Positions 7,157 to 15,853 of a stretch of DNA of 40,324 nt are shown piece by piece; position 1 is the stretch's first letter, and each line of letters starts with the position of its first letter. The notes under the pieces were generated by a model. That model was not told where the DNA came from. It made no database searches and saw only the letters and a program-made list of their open reading frames with translations. The DNA is taken from the NCBI GenBank assembly GCA_937973945.1, contig CALJIY010000078.1, positions 1 to 40,324 on the forward strand. Reading direction: 5' to 3'. The stretch is from an uncultured Saprospiraceae bacterium. Lineage in GTDB: Bacteria; Bacteroidota; Bacteroidia; Chitinophagales; Saprospiraceae. The translations under genes were made by a program, and so were the position numbers.

Positions 7157-8563
7157 TTATTCTTTTTCTTCCTCTTTATCTTCTTCTTTTTTAGTGTTTA
7201 TATCACTGCCATTTTTTAATTTTCTTGAAATAGCAGAATATGGACCTACTACAATCTCTTCTCCGTCGCTCACACCTGAAAGTACCTCAATATAGGTGTC
7301 ATCTTGTAAGCCTGTTTTGACAGGGACCATTTTTACAGTATCTGCGGTTGAATCTGTTACAAAAATGACTTCTAAATTGGTATCGTCTTCCTTATTTTTT
7401 CCCTTTTCTTTTGCCTCGGGATCTTCCCGAACTGTTACGGCTTGTATCGGAACACTTAAAACATCTGTTGCTTCATTGGTAAAAATTTCTACAGAAGCAG
7501 ACATCCCTGGTCGTAATGGAAATCTATTACTATTAGAGGATAATTCAGCGTAGGAATCTAAGTCGATCAATATCTTCACGACGAAGTTAGTGACTTGATC
7601 AGAATTTAAGGAGGTTCCTGCAGAAGTGGCAGAATTAGCAATTTCTGTGACTTTCCCTTTAAATTTTCTATCAATGTATGCATCCACTTCCACTTCTACA
7701 ATATCTCCTAGTTGAACTCTGGGAATGTCATTTTCACTTACATCCACTTGTACCTCCATCGCATTCATATTGGCTACACGCATCATTTCTGTACCTGCCA
7801 TCATACCGGCACCGACCACGCGTTCTCCTTTTTCCACATTTAGCATAGATACTACGCCAGTCATTGGACTGAATACGGAAGTCCTTTTAAGATTTGTTTT
7901 TAGTTCTTTTAAGCTTGCTTCACTACTCTTAACCGTAAATTCTGCTGCTTTTTCAGATTGTTCTGCCGCTTTTAAATTGGCTTTGGCAGATTCTAAACTA
8001 GCATCGGCAGATTTTAAATTGGCTTCTAAATTTTGAAGATTAGAAAGAGATTGATCAAATTCTGCATCAGAGATAATCCCTTCTTTATGCATATTCTCAT
8101 TTCGCTGATGAATAGCGCGAGCATTTTGTAATTGAGCAGCTATTTGTTCTTTTTGAGCTTGAGATTGGGCTAACATCGCTTTATTTCTTTCTATATCAGC
8201 CGAAGCCCTAGCTACTTGCGCCTTGGAGTTATTGACACTTGCTGCTTGTCGTTCTACCTGTGAAAGAATCGCATCTGGATCAATTTTGGCTAATAGTTGG
8301 CCTACTTTTACGGAATCACCTTCTTCGATATAAATATCTATAATTTCTCCAGATACATCAGGACTGATATTCACTTCTGTTTCTGGAAAAACTTTTCCAC
8401 TTGCAGCGACGGTCTCTTTGATTGTTCTCTTTTTGACGGTGTCTACTTCTACCTTTTCGCCTTTAGGCTTTTGTTTACTTTTCCAAACAGCACCAATCAC
8501 TAATAAGGCTATTAATCCGATTAAAATATAAATTAATTTATTACTCTTTTTTTTCTTTGCCAT
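7157..8563 (-). CDS. Periplasmic adaptor (HlyD/MacA-AcrA type membrane fusion protein) of an efflux system
   Basis: The 468-residue protein has a positively charged start (MAKKKKSNK), one N-terminal TM helix (about 10-28), a lipoyl/barrel-sandwich half motif (VSGEIIDIYIEEGDSVKVGQLLAKID), a long Ala/Gln/Ser-rich coiled-coil hairpin (about 105-225), the second lipoyl half (TSVFSPMTGVVSMLNVEKGERV), a beta-barrel region and a charged C-terminal tail (KKEEDKEEEKE). Family knowledge: such adaptors link an inner-membrane ABC or RND pump to TolC. The TolC gene lies upstream on the same strand, 152 bp away, and the two probably work together. No pump gene follows; a 70-bp gap and a strong terminator come next. 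An internal permease may be encoded elsewhere. Confidence 0.92.
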   Translation of the reverse strand: MAKKKKSNKLIYILIGLIALLVIGAVWKSKQKPKGEKVEVDTVKKRTIKETVAASGKVFPETEVNISPDVSGEIIDIYIEEGDSVKVGQLLAKIDPDAILSQVERQAASVNNSKAQVARASADIERNKAMLAQSQAQKEQIAAQLQNARAIHQRNENMHKEGIISDAEFDQSLSNLQNLEANLKSADASLESAKANLKAAEQSEKAAEFTVKSSEASLKELKTNLKRTSVFSPMTGVVSMLNVEKGERVVGAGMMAGTEMMRVANMNAMEVQVDVSENDIPRVQLGDIVEVEVDAYIDRKFKGKVTEIANSATSAGTSLNSDQVTNFVVKILIDLDSYAELSSNSNRFPLRPGMSASVEIFTNEATDVLSVPIQAVTVREDPEAKEKGKNKEDDTNLEVIFVTDSTADTVKMVPVKTGLQDDTYIEVLSGVSDGEEIVVGPYSAISRKLKNGSDINTKKEEDKEEEKE

Positions 8564-8715
8564 ACTTGTTTTAAACTTGATTCTTTATTTTTTTGCTAAA
8601 CCATAGATTCTAGATCAATCCAATTGTCTATTAGGGGTGGAATAAAGATATATTTCGTTTGAAAAATAACGAGATTCCGTCTATTTTTAAATGGAATATG
8701 TCTCTACTCTCTGTT

Positions 8716-10041
8716 CTATTCTATACTCAAATCTTTACCAAGATAAAAGTCAATTATCTTTAGTCGAAATACATAATCGTATTTTGATTGAATTACATTT
8801 AGTTCTGCGGCATCTAGGTTACCTTTTGAATTGGTGAATTCTAAAGTATTGATAGCTCCTAACTCATACATTTTTTGCGCATTATTATAAGAAGCTTTAG
8901 CAGCGTCCAAAGCTGTTTGATTAGCGGCTAATTGTGATTTAGCGGCTCTTGCACTAGCAATGGCATTTTGGATATCTGCTTTTAGTGCTTGTTTCGCTTG
9001 CTTGTTTTGAACTTCTGCATTGATTACGCCTAATCTAGCTCTTTCCACAGCTAATTTAGTTCTATTCCTATTATAAATGGGAATAGATAGTTGAGCACCA
9101 AGTGTTTGCCCTAAGTTATTATCTAATTGAGTAAAATATTTAGGATTTTGAAAGTTAGGGATGTTTGCATAATTCGAATTAATTTGAGCAAAGAGATCAA
9201 TCTGAGGTAAACCTAATGATTCAGCGATAGGAATATCTAATTGAGCACTTTCCATTCTTAATTCACTCGCTTTAATAGATGGCTGTGCATCTAATGCCTG
9301 CACGTAAATTTCTTCTAAGGAAAGAATTTCTTCTGCACTAGGAATAACATCTGTTGGGACCTCCACCCTAATATCTTGAGCAGGGTCCAACTCTAATAGA
9401 TTTTTTAAATTAACCAAATTAATAGCTACGTTATTCTGAGCTGTAACTAAGTTTTGCTGATTTCTGGCTTGCTGTGCTAATATTTCTAAGCGCTCATTTT
9501 TTGGCAATACGCCGGCATTAATACGCTTGTCTGTTTGCGCTAATTGCGTATCTGTTAGTTTTAGTTGATTTTGAGCAATAGCCACTTGTTCTTGAGCTAA
9601 TAATACGTTCAAATAAACAGAAGATATTTGTAAAGCGATATCATTTTGCATCGTCTGTGCCTCTGCTTTTGCGGCTTCTATTTCAAGACTACTTTTTTCA
9701 ATAGAATTTTTGATTCGACCGCCACTATATACATTCATGCCTGATGATATAGATACTTGACTATTTCCAATTCGTTGATTTCTAAAATCGTTTGTGGTAG
9801 GATCAATCGTTCTTCCAAAATTAAAACCACCATTGATATTGGCATTTAAATTAGGATAGCGCGCAAATTTATCTTCTTTATTATTTATGACTGCTTGTTG
9901 AATGGCAATTTCAGATTGACGAAGATTTAAGTTGTTCTTTTGAGCATGTTCTATGCACTTTTGCAGAGACCAGACTTCTTGTGCTTGTACATTATAACAA
10001 ATTATACAGAGTAATGTTAGTAAAAAGGTATTTCGTATCAT
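8716..10041 (-). CDS. TolC-family outer-membrane efflux protein
   Basis: The ORF track extends upstream to 10143, but the ATG at 10041 yields a proper signal peptide, MIRNTFLLTLLCIICYNVQAQ, and 441 residues, the usual size. The mature protein has the two repeated halves of OEP/TolC proteins, each with long Ala/Gln/Asn-rich amphipathic helices (for example AQEQVAIAQNQLKLTDTQLAQ) and short strands that form the barrel (GGFNFGRTIDPTT, LGAQLSIPIYNRNRTK). It forms the trimeric outer-membrane channel of tripartite export systems. The adaptor gene follows on the same strand, so the order is tolC then adaptor. The stop codon lies within a GAGA-like stretch (8699-8725) resembling one arm of the inverted repeats at 22131 and 26201. 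Confidence 0.93.
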   Translation of the reverse strand: MIRNTFLLTLLCIICYNVQAQEVWSLQKCIEHAQKNNLNLRQSEIAIQQAVINNKEDKFARYPNLNANINGGFNFGRTIDPTTNDFRNQRIGNSQVSISSGMNVYSGGRIKNSIEKSSLEIEAAKAEAQTMQNDIALQISSVYLNVLLAQEQVAIAQNQLKLTDTQLAQTDKRINAGVLPKNERLEILAQQARNQQNLVTAQNNVAINLVNLKNLLELDPAQDIRVEVPTDVIPSAEEILSLEEIYVQALDAQPSIKASELRMESAQLDIPIAESLGLPQIDLFAQINSNYANIPNFQNPKYFTQLDNNLGQTLGAQLSIPIYNRNRTKLAVERARLGVINAEVQNKQAKQALKADIQNAIASARAAKSQLAANQTALDAAKASYNNAQKMYELGAINTLEFTNSKGNLDAAELNVIQSKYDYVFRLKIIDFYLGKDLSIE

Positions 10042-10247
10042 TTTGTATCTTTTCGGATGATTTACTATTAGTTTTCTGAATTGCTTTTTGGCGTATAACA
10101 GATTTCCTACAATAATAACAAGTCCTACGAATAACAAAGTCATTATTTATATTAAAGGTCCAGAATTATGGATTAAAGGTAAGTAAAATGCGATTATTGG
10201 CAGAATTTCTTATAAATATTAAAGAAATGGGAAGGCGGTTTAATACT

Positions 10248-10311
10248 AGTTTAGACCTCTGATTGGGGTAGGGAAACATAATAAAGACTGCTCGGACCAG
10301 AGGTCTAAGCT
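10248..10311. repeat. Inverted repeat tagacctctg / cagaggtcta
   Basis: The arms agtttagacctctg (10248-10261) and cagaggtctaagct (10298-10311) pair over 14 positions with one G-T-type mismatch, around a 36-nt loop. It lies between the TlpA-like gene stop and the tolC upstream region, both on the minus strand. There is no T-run, so it is not a clear terminator. Confidence 0.6.
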
Positions 10312-10325
10312 ACGGATATGACGAT

Positions 10326-10931
10326 TTACTTCAATGCTTTAATTTTTTCAAAAAGCACATCTTCATCTCCTGTACGGTATTTTCGTTTGTGATACACTAT
10401 ATTACCTTCGGCATCATACAAAAATACTTGTGGTAAACCATTTAGGTTACCCGGCATAACTCTAGAAAAGCCTTTGTTGGTATCATGATATGCTTCAAAA
10501 GGCCATTGACTTTCAGACACCCTTTTAGTGAAATTAGCGTAATTCTTTTGGAAATCCGTAGACACCGCATAGAAATTGAAATCTTCCTCTGCTATCCATT
10601 TTGGGTACTTTTCTTTTAATGCTTTGAGCTCTAGCCCACAGGGATAGCAGGTTGTTAACCAAAATAAGATAACAGTCGGTTTTCCATTTTTTTTGAAGGT
10701 GGAGGAGGAGTTTAAGGCAGTACCCTCTACATTAGTTAAATCCACATTATATGGATAATCTGTAGCAATAGGTAGTCCTTCTGTGGGTATAGTGCCTTTG
10801 TAATGAGCAGGAACTTTAAATGTAGGAACAGTAGCTGTAGCTACCTTTTCGACAGGAGGTGCTGTTACTTGTTGAGATTGGCAAGCAACGAATGAAAGTA
10901 ATATAAAGGGAAGGAAGAATAGTTTTTTCAC
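10326..10931 (-). CDS. Thioredoxin-like (TlpA family) lipoprotein
   Basis: The ORF track starts at a TTG (10976). I prefer the GTG at 10931, which begins VKKLFFLPFILLSFVAC, a lipoprotein signal with Cys at residue 17, and yields 201 residues. A promoter-like site at 10974-11005 places the transcription start near 10967, downstream of the TTG, which supports the later start. The thioredoxin fold carries the CxxC motif in FWLTTCYPCGLELKAL and a cis-Pro region GLPQVFLY. It would act in the periplasm as a disulfide reductase or oxidase, the partner unknown. It is divergent from the MutS-like gene, with 80 bp between the starts. Confidence 0.87.
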   Translation of the reverse strand: MKKLFFLPFILLSFVACQSQQVTAPPVEKVATATVPTFKVPAHYKGTIPTEGLPIATDYPYNVDLTNVEGTALNSSSTFKKNGKPTVILFWLTTCYPCGLELKALKEKYPKWIAEEDFNFYAVSTDFQKNYANFTKRVSESQWPFEAYHDTNKGFSRVMPGNLNGLPQVFLYDAEGNIVYHKRKYRTGDEDVLFEKIKALK

Positions 10932-10973
10932 AAGTCTATATTTTTGTGTGTCCACATATGTGACTGATACAAT

Positions 10974-11005
10974 CAAAAATACATCAAATAGAATGCCTTG
11001 GCAAG
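10974..11005 (-). promoter_or_regulatory. Bacteroidota-type promoter for the TlpA-like lipoprotein
   Basis: Read on the minus strand: CTTG, a 20-nt spacer, then TATTTTTG, matching the -33/-7 consensus TTTG-N19-21-TAnnTTTG at all but one base. The predicted start of transcription is about 36 nt before the GTG at 10931. Confidence 0.7.
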
Positions 11006-11011
11006 TTAAAT

Positions 11012-12814
11012 ATGGAAAAAAGACTAATTAGATACCAAGAAAGAGCTACGAAATATGCTGATTCAGCAGTAGCGCTAAAAAGCCGATACAATTATTTCTC
11101 AATCATTAGGTTAGTGACTTTTTTCGCTAGCATATTTTTGATCATTTTTGTTTTTACTAAATGGAATGCGTGGGCAGGTATGGCTTTCTTAGTCCTATTT
11201 CTGATAGCTTTTGCTCGGTTTATTTTCTGGCATCGAGCCATATTGACGAAAGCTAAGCACCACCAATATCTTGCGACTATAAATGAGGAAGAACTGGATG
11301 TCTTAAACCATCAATACCACCACTTTGATAATGGTGATTTATTTATTGATCCAGCACATCCATATAGTGTAGACTTGGATATTTTCGGAGATTACTCCAT
11401 CTTTCAATATTTCAACCGCACTTCTACTAGTATCGGTAGGGAATCCCTAGCTATCTATTTAACTCGAATGCCAGAAAAGGCAGAGATCTTAGACCGGCAA
11501 GCGGCTGTTCAAGAACTGCAAGATCAACTAGATTGGCGACAAAATTTGCAGGCATATGGGCGAGATTCTATTGATAATCCAGAACACCTACGATTACTAA
11601 ATTTATGGCTATCAGATGAACCATTTGTTAGCACTAGTCGCTGGCTAAACTTAGCATTATATCTCGTTCCTATTTGGATGGTTATAGGGATTGGGTTGTC
11701 TATCTATTATATGTCTTGGCAATTGATGATTTTATTTATCATTTTGCCAGGCATTATTCTTAGTCGGAATGCCACCAAGGTAAATGACACCCATTTGCGA
11801 ACAACACATGCTGCAAAAATGCTATCCTCCTATGCAAAGTTGATGCAACATATAGAACCAACTGCTTTTAAATCAACTAAATTAATCACGCTTCAAAAGA
11901 AACTGAATAGCAACAACAAACTAGCTTCTGCATCTATTCGTCAATTATCTTATATCATCGAGCAGTTAAATGTCCGGTATAATGTATTTGCCGTCTTTTT
12001 AAATTTAATAGGATTGTGGGAACTACAATGGGTGTCAAAATTAGAAAAATGGAAAGCGGCAAATAAAGCTAATTTACCAGAATGGTTTATAGCTCTACAA
12101 GAATTTGAGGCACTCAATAGTATAGCAACTACCTATTACAACAATCCAGATTGGCAATTTCCAACGATCCACGAATCAGATCATTTAGTAGGAGATGCTA
12201 TGGGGCATCCATTGATCCATAGGAGCAAAAGAATCACGAATGATTTTCAAAGTCCTACTCAAGCACATATCAAACTAGTGACTGGTTCTAATATGGCGGG
12301 TAAAAGTACCTTCTTGAGAACAGTTGGTACGAATATCGTATTAGCTATGACGGGATCACCTGTTTGTGCAAAATCATTGCAACTACCTATGCTACAAGTG
12401 TATACGAGTATGCGAACGCAAGATGCTTTACACGAAAGTACTTCTTCCTTTTACGCAGAATTAAAACGTTTAAAAATCATTATTGAAGCGGTTGAAAAAG
12501 GTGAAAACATCTATTTTCTAATGGATGAAATTCTAAAAGGAACCAATTCAAAAGATCGACATACCGGATCTCGAGCATTGATTCAACAAATGATTAAAAG
12601 TAAGGGGGCAGGAATTATTGCGACCCATGATCTAGAATTGGGCAATATGGAAGCTGCTGCCAATGGAGCTATTGAGAATTTATGCATGGAAGTTGCAGTA
12701 GATAATGGGGCGCTAAGATTTGATTATAAACTAGAAAAAGGCGTCAGTAAAAGCTTTAATGCTACTATTCTGATGAAAGAAATGGGTATTGCCATCGAAG
12801 AGGAAGACCTGTAG
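11012..12814 (+). CDS. Membrane-anchored MutS-like ATPase
   Basis: The 600-residue protein has the MutS domain V ATPase at its C-terminal end: Walker A GSNMAGKST (about 425-433), a Walker B block FLMDEILKGTNSKDRHTGS, and the switch HDLELG. The N-terminal mismatch-recognition domain (with its Phe-x-Glu) is absent. Instead there are two predicted TM pairs, about 32-74 and 214-251, followed by the helical lever/core region. Bacteroidota contain many such short MutS relatives with hydrophobic segments; their role is unknown and they are unlikely to do classical mismatch repair. It is transcribed divergently from the TlpA-like gene and ends in a region of hairpins. Confidence 0.9.
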   Translation: MEKRLIRYQERATKYADSAVALKSRYNYFSIIRLVTFFASIFLIIFVFTKWNAWAGMAFLVLFLIAFARFIFWHRAILTKAKHHQYLATINEEELDVLNHQYHHFDNGDLFIDPAHPYSVDLDIFGDYSIFQYFNRTSTSIGRESLAIYLTRMPEKAEILDRQAAVQELQDQLDWRQNLQAYGRDSIDNPEHLRLLNLWLSDEPFVSTSRWLNLALYLVPIWMVIGIGLSIYYMSWQLMILFIILPGIILSRNATKVNDTHLRTTHAAKMLSSYAKLMQHIEPTAFKSTKLITLQKKLNSNNKLASASIRQLSYIIEQLNVRYNVFAVFLNLIGLWELQWVSKLEKWKAANKANLPEWFIALQEFEALNSIATTYYNNPDWQFPTIHESDHLVGDAMGHPLIHRSKRITNDFQSPTQAHIKLVTGSNMAGKSTFLRTVGTNIVLAMTGSPVCAKSLQLPMLQVYTSMRTQDALHESTSSFYAELKRLKIIIEAVEKGENIYFLMDEILKGTNSKDRHTGSRALIQQMIKSKGAGIIATHDLELGNMEAAANGAIENLCMEVAVDNGALRFDYKLEKGVSKSFNATILMKEMGIAIEEEDL

Positions 12815-13120
12815 TTGCTTAGGACTGTAACAATTGATACTAGGAATAGTAAAACTTATAAGTAGTGGAATAAGTTATAAAGTTTTGCTTGGTCAACATC
12901 TGAGTGGGATGGCCCGACAAAAATACCGGAGATGAGGGAATATATTCCCGAACCGCTTGCGGATGGGCTGGCTTTTTGTCTAGGGTTTTTGGTTCTTTTC
13001 TTTTGCTATACTCTTTATGCCTCTAGGCATAAGCCTGCGCAGAATGCAAAAAGAACAATGTTTATTTCTGGAAACTTCTTTTACTACTAAGTTCTAATAC
13101 GATTCACAAAAATTAATCAC
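12815..13120. other. 306-bp intergenic region made of palindromes
   Basis: No gene. From left to right: a hairpin aaaacttata...ttataaagtttt (12851-12886), the double-hairpin repeat with its arms (12916-12980), and a palindrome containing tatgcctctaggcata (12992-13056). About 60 bp remain before rmlA, with no good promoter match. Confidence 0.65.
12926..12967 (+). repeat. Dispersed double-hairpin repeat, copy 1
   Basis: This 42-bp core holds two hairpins, GAGGGA-N6-TCCC and ccgcttgcgg. It matches the reverse complement of 30116-30157 at 37 of 42 positions; four of the five differences lie in the 6-nt loop of the first hairpin, so the stems are conserved. It is flanked by inverted gacaaaaa/tttttgtc arms (12916-12923, 12973-12980) and followed by a further palindrome, gttctttt...aaaaagaac (12992-13056). 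Confidence 0.8.
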
Positions 13121-13999
13121 ATGAAAGGAATTATTCTAGCTGGTGGACTAGGCACTCGATTATATCCACTTACAATGGCAGTGAGTAAGCAGATGATGCC
13201 CGTTTATGATAAGCCAATGATCTATTATCCATTATCGACTTTAATGTCTGCTGGAATAAAAGATATATTGATTATCTCAACACCTCAAGATTTACCTAAT
13301 TTTTGGAAATTATTAGGAGATGGTAGCCAAATTGGCTGCAATTTCAGCTATATAGAGCAAAAAGTACCTAATGGATTAGCGCAGGCTTTTGTGTTAGGGG
13401 AGCAATTCATCGGGAATGATAGTGTAGCCTTGATATTGGGAGACAATATTTTTTATGGTGCTGGCATGTCAGAAACCATGCAGCAAAGTGTAGATCCAGA
13501 AGGCGGGGTAGTCTTTGCCTATCAAGTAGCCGACCCTGAGCGATATGGCGTAGTGGAGTTTGACGAGCAGTTAAATGCGGTATCTATCGAAGAGAAACCA
13601 GCCAAGCCAAAATCTAATTTTGCGGTACCTGGATTATATTTTTACAATAATAGTGTTATTGATATTGCTAAGAATCTAGAACCAAGTCCTAGAGGAGAAT
13701 ATGAAATCACCGATGTCAACAAGCATTACTTAGAAATGGGGAAGCTTCGAGTTGGAGTTTTTGGACGTGGGATTGCTTGGCTAGATACAGGAACGCATGA
13801 TTCCTTAATGCAAGCAGGCCAGTTTATACAAGTAATAGAACAACGCCAAGGTTTAAAAATTGGCTGTATTGAAGAGGTTGCTTATAATATGGGCTTTATT
13901 GATGAGGCGCAATTAGAAGTGCAAGGACAGCGATTTATTAAAAGTGGCTATGGAGAATACTTGATGAATTTACTAAATCGTAAAACGCAATTGGCTTAG
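13121..13999 (+). CDS. rmlA: Glucose-1-phosphate thymidylyltransferase
   Basis: The 292-residue protein is the normal length of RmlA/RfbA. The nucleotide-binding signature is at the start ([13 protein letters not shown]), followed by [26 protein letters not shown], and GEYEITDVN. The enzyme makes dTDP-glucose from dTTP and glucose-1-phosphate, the first step to dTDP-L-rhamnose and other dTDP-sugars used for surface polysaccharides. No rmlB, rmlC or rmlD gene lies nearby, so the rest of the pathway must be encoded elsewhere. The ATG at 13121 is the family's standard start. Confidence 0.96.
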   Translation: MKGIILAGGLGTRLYPLTMAVSKQMMPVYDKPMIYYPLSTLMSAGIKDILIISTPQDLPNFWKLLGDGSQIGCNFSYIEQKVPNGLAQAFVLGEQFIGNDSVALILGDNIFYGAGMSETMQQSVDPEGGVVFAYQVADPERYGVVEFDEQLNAVSIEEKPAKPKSNFAVPGLYFYNNSVIDIAKNLEPSPRGEYEITDVNKHYLEMGKLRVGVFGRGIAWLDTGTHDSLMQAGQFIQVIEQRQGLKIGCIEEVAYNMGFIDEAQLEVQGQRFIKSGYGEYLMNLLNRKTQLA

Positions 14000-14009
14000 T
14001 TTTTATATG

Positions 14010-14146
14010 TTATAATCAGGTCGAACGAAAAGTCCAAATCATAATATATAATTCATTGAAAAATGCTTGGATCGATGGTTGAAGTTTGTAACTTTCTTCC
14101 ACCAATACATATTATAGAAACGACTTTTCGTTTGCCCTAATATTAT
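14010..14146. repeat. Long imperfect palindrome with gaacgaaaagtc ends
   Basis: The left end (ttataatcaggtcgaacgaa through 14034) and the right end (14121-14146), read on the opposite strand, match over about 25 bp with small gaps: gaacgaaaagtc against gacttttcgttt. It lies 11 bp after the rmlA stop, directly before a hairpin. Confidence 0.55.
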
Positions 14147-14187
14147 AATGAAGTTCTTTAGGAATATATTTCTCAAAGAACTTCATT
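14147..14187 (+). terminator. Hairpin downstream of rmlA
   Basis: A perfect 13-bp stem (aatgaagttcttt at 14147-14159 and its complement at 14175-14187) is present, with a 15-nt loop. The T-run after it is weak (attctctc), so termination is probable but not certain. Confidence 0.6.
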
Positions 14188-14320
14188 ATTCTCTCTAATT
14201 CCTACCTGATTTGTTATAGAACCTACCTGAAAATCATAATTTCCTTCCTATTTTTGTCATAAGTAGTATTCCTGCCTTTACCCACTTTCAAGATTAGCCT
14301 TTTCTTATTAACTTGTAGGT

Positions 14321-14328
14321 TATTTTTG
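14321..14328 (+). promoter_or_regulatory. -7 box upstream of the PhoX-like gene
   Basis: TATTTTTG matches TAnnTTTG exactly and lies 28 bp before the ATG at 14356. No TTTG -33 box is visible at the usual spacing, so this is a partial promoter match. Confidence 0.45.
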
Positions 14329-14355
14329 CATAGATCGACCTCATAAATAAGATGT

Positions 14356-15789
14356 ATGAAGCAATCCACCAGCAGGAGGAATTTTTTGCGCCAATCAACT
14401 ATGGCCAGTATTGGGTTTTTAGGCCTACAAATGTTTGTAGCAACTACCCTTCAATCCTGTGGAGAGCAGTCTACCCCCGTTGAAGAACAATTACTAAAAG
14501 CAAAGTACGGTAAACTAAGGAGGGCTAGAGGGGGGGAACTAAACTTGCCTAGAGGTTTTTCTTATAAAATTATCGCTAGAAGGGGCGATCCAATGAGCGA
14601 TGGCCTAGTTCACCCCGATAAGCCTGATGGTATGGCGACATATATAGGCGGCAATGGTCGAGTGATTTTGGTAAGAAATCATGAATTAATGCCGACTAAT
14701 TTTAGTGCATTTGGAAGAAGCTATGAACATTTAGAAAAAATAGATCCCTCTAAAATTTATGATTTTAGAAATGGTAACCTCCCTTGTAGTGGAGGAACGA
14801 CTACTTTGATTGTGAATGAAGATACTTTGGAAGTGGAGCAGTCTTGGCTTAGTTTGACGGGTACCTTAAGAAATTGTGCCGGTGGAGCCACGCCTTGGGG
14901 CACTTGGATTTCTTGTGAGGAGATTGTTATTACTGCTGACAATGGATATGAACAAGCACATGGGTATAACTTTGAAGTACCCATTACGGAAAATATACAC
15001 CTAGCAGCGCCAATCCCTTTAAAGGCGATGGGACAGTTTAATCATGAAGCGGTTTGTGTAGATCCTAAAACTAGTATCGTTTACCAAACAGAGGATAGAG
15101 AAGATGGATTGATTTATCGCTTTCTGCCAAATCAACCAGGTAAATTAGTTAAAGGTGGAAAATTGCAAGCTTTAGCAATTAAAGGGAAAAAAAGTGCCAT
15201 TACCAGGAATTGGAAAATAGATGATCAAATTTTTCCATTAAATGAACCGCTAGCAGTAGAATGGATTGATTTGGAAAATGTAGAATACATAGAAAACGAT
15301 TCTTTGCGCATGCAAGGCTTTCAAAATGGGGCTGCAAAATTTGCAAGAGGAGAAGGGATGTGGTTTGGCAATCAAGAATTGTATTTTGCCTGCACTAGTG
15401 GTGGGGTAACTAATACGGGGCAAATATTTAGGTATACACCGAGCCCTTATGAAGGAACACCTGATGAAGCAGAGCAGCCTGGTCAAATAGAATTATTTTT
15501 AGAACCAAACAATGGCGAACTATTAAGATATTGTGATAATTTGACGGTTGCTCCGTGGGGAGATGTTATTTTTTGTGAAGATAATGCTAGGCCTCGTGTT
15601 GTAGGCATTACAAAGAGTGGAGAATTTTATAAAATTGCAGAGAATATCGGCTTCGAATCAGAATTTGCTGGTGGCGTTTTTTCTCCATCAGGTAGAACCT
15701 ATTTCGTAAATATTCAACATGCAGGCTTAACGATCGCCATTCAAGGCCCATGGACAAAACGGGCAAAAAGAAAAATAGGTAGCGCTTAA
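14356..15789 (+). CDS. PhoX-family (DUF839) Tat-exported lipoprotein
   Basis: The 477-residue protein begins with a twin-arginine signal (SRRNFLRQS) that ends in a lipobox-like LQSC (Cys35), so it is exported folded by Tat and probably anchored by lipid. Family motifs of the PhoX/DUF839 beta-propeller follow: GGATPWGTWISCEE, FNHEAVCVDPKT, YQTEDREDGLIYRFLP, ARGEGMWFG and FCEDN. PhoX enzymes are Ca/Fe-dependent alkaline phosphatases; many DUF839 relatives have unproven activity, so 'phosphatase' is inference. A regulatory Pho box was not looked for in a measurable way. The next gene is 64 bp downstream on the same strand. Confidence 0.88.
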   Translation: MKQSTSRRNFLRQSTMASIGFLGLQMFVATTLQSCGEQSTPVEEQLLKAKYGKLRRARGGELNLPRGFSYKIIARRGDPMSDGLVHPDKPDGMATYIGGNGRVILVRNHELMPTNFSAFGRSYEHLEKIDPSKIYDFRNGNLPCSGGTTTLIVNEDTLEVEQSWLSLTGTLRNCAGGATPWGTWISCEEIVITADNGYEQAHGYNFEVPITENIHLAAPIPLKAMGQFNHEAVCVDPKTSIVYQTEDREDGLIYRFLPNQPGKLVKGGKLQALAIKGKKSAITRNWKIDDQIFPLNEPLAVEWIDLENVEYIENDSLRMQGFQNGAAKFARGEGMWFGNQELYFACTSGGVTNTGQIFRYTPSPYEGTPDEAEQPGQIELFLEPNNGELLRYCDNLTVAPWGDVIFCEDNARPRVVGITKSGEFYKIAENIGFESEFAGGVFSPSGRTYFVNIQHAGLTIAIQGPWTKRAKRKIGSA

Positions 15790-15795
15790 AAAAAA

Positions 15796-15837
15796 GCTCC
15801 AACGGAGCGACATCTGGTAGACCATGCAAAGCCATGG
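15796..15837 (+). repeat. Small palindromic stretch in the PhoX-TonB_C spacer
   Basis: Two short hairpins, gctccaacggagc (15796-15808) and ccatgcaaagccatgg (15822-15837), fill the 64-bp gap between the PhoX-like stop and the next ATG. Only one copy lies in this window; that it belongs to a genome-wide repeat is unproven. Confidence 0.4.
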
Positions 15838-15853
15838 GACAAAAAGAACAAAC

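Noticed and set aside
10042-10143. N-terminal extension of TolC from the track start
   Set aside because: The ATG at 10041 begins the signal peptide; the extension would add a second hydrophobic segment unlike the family.
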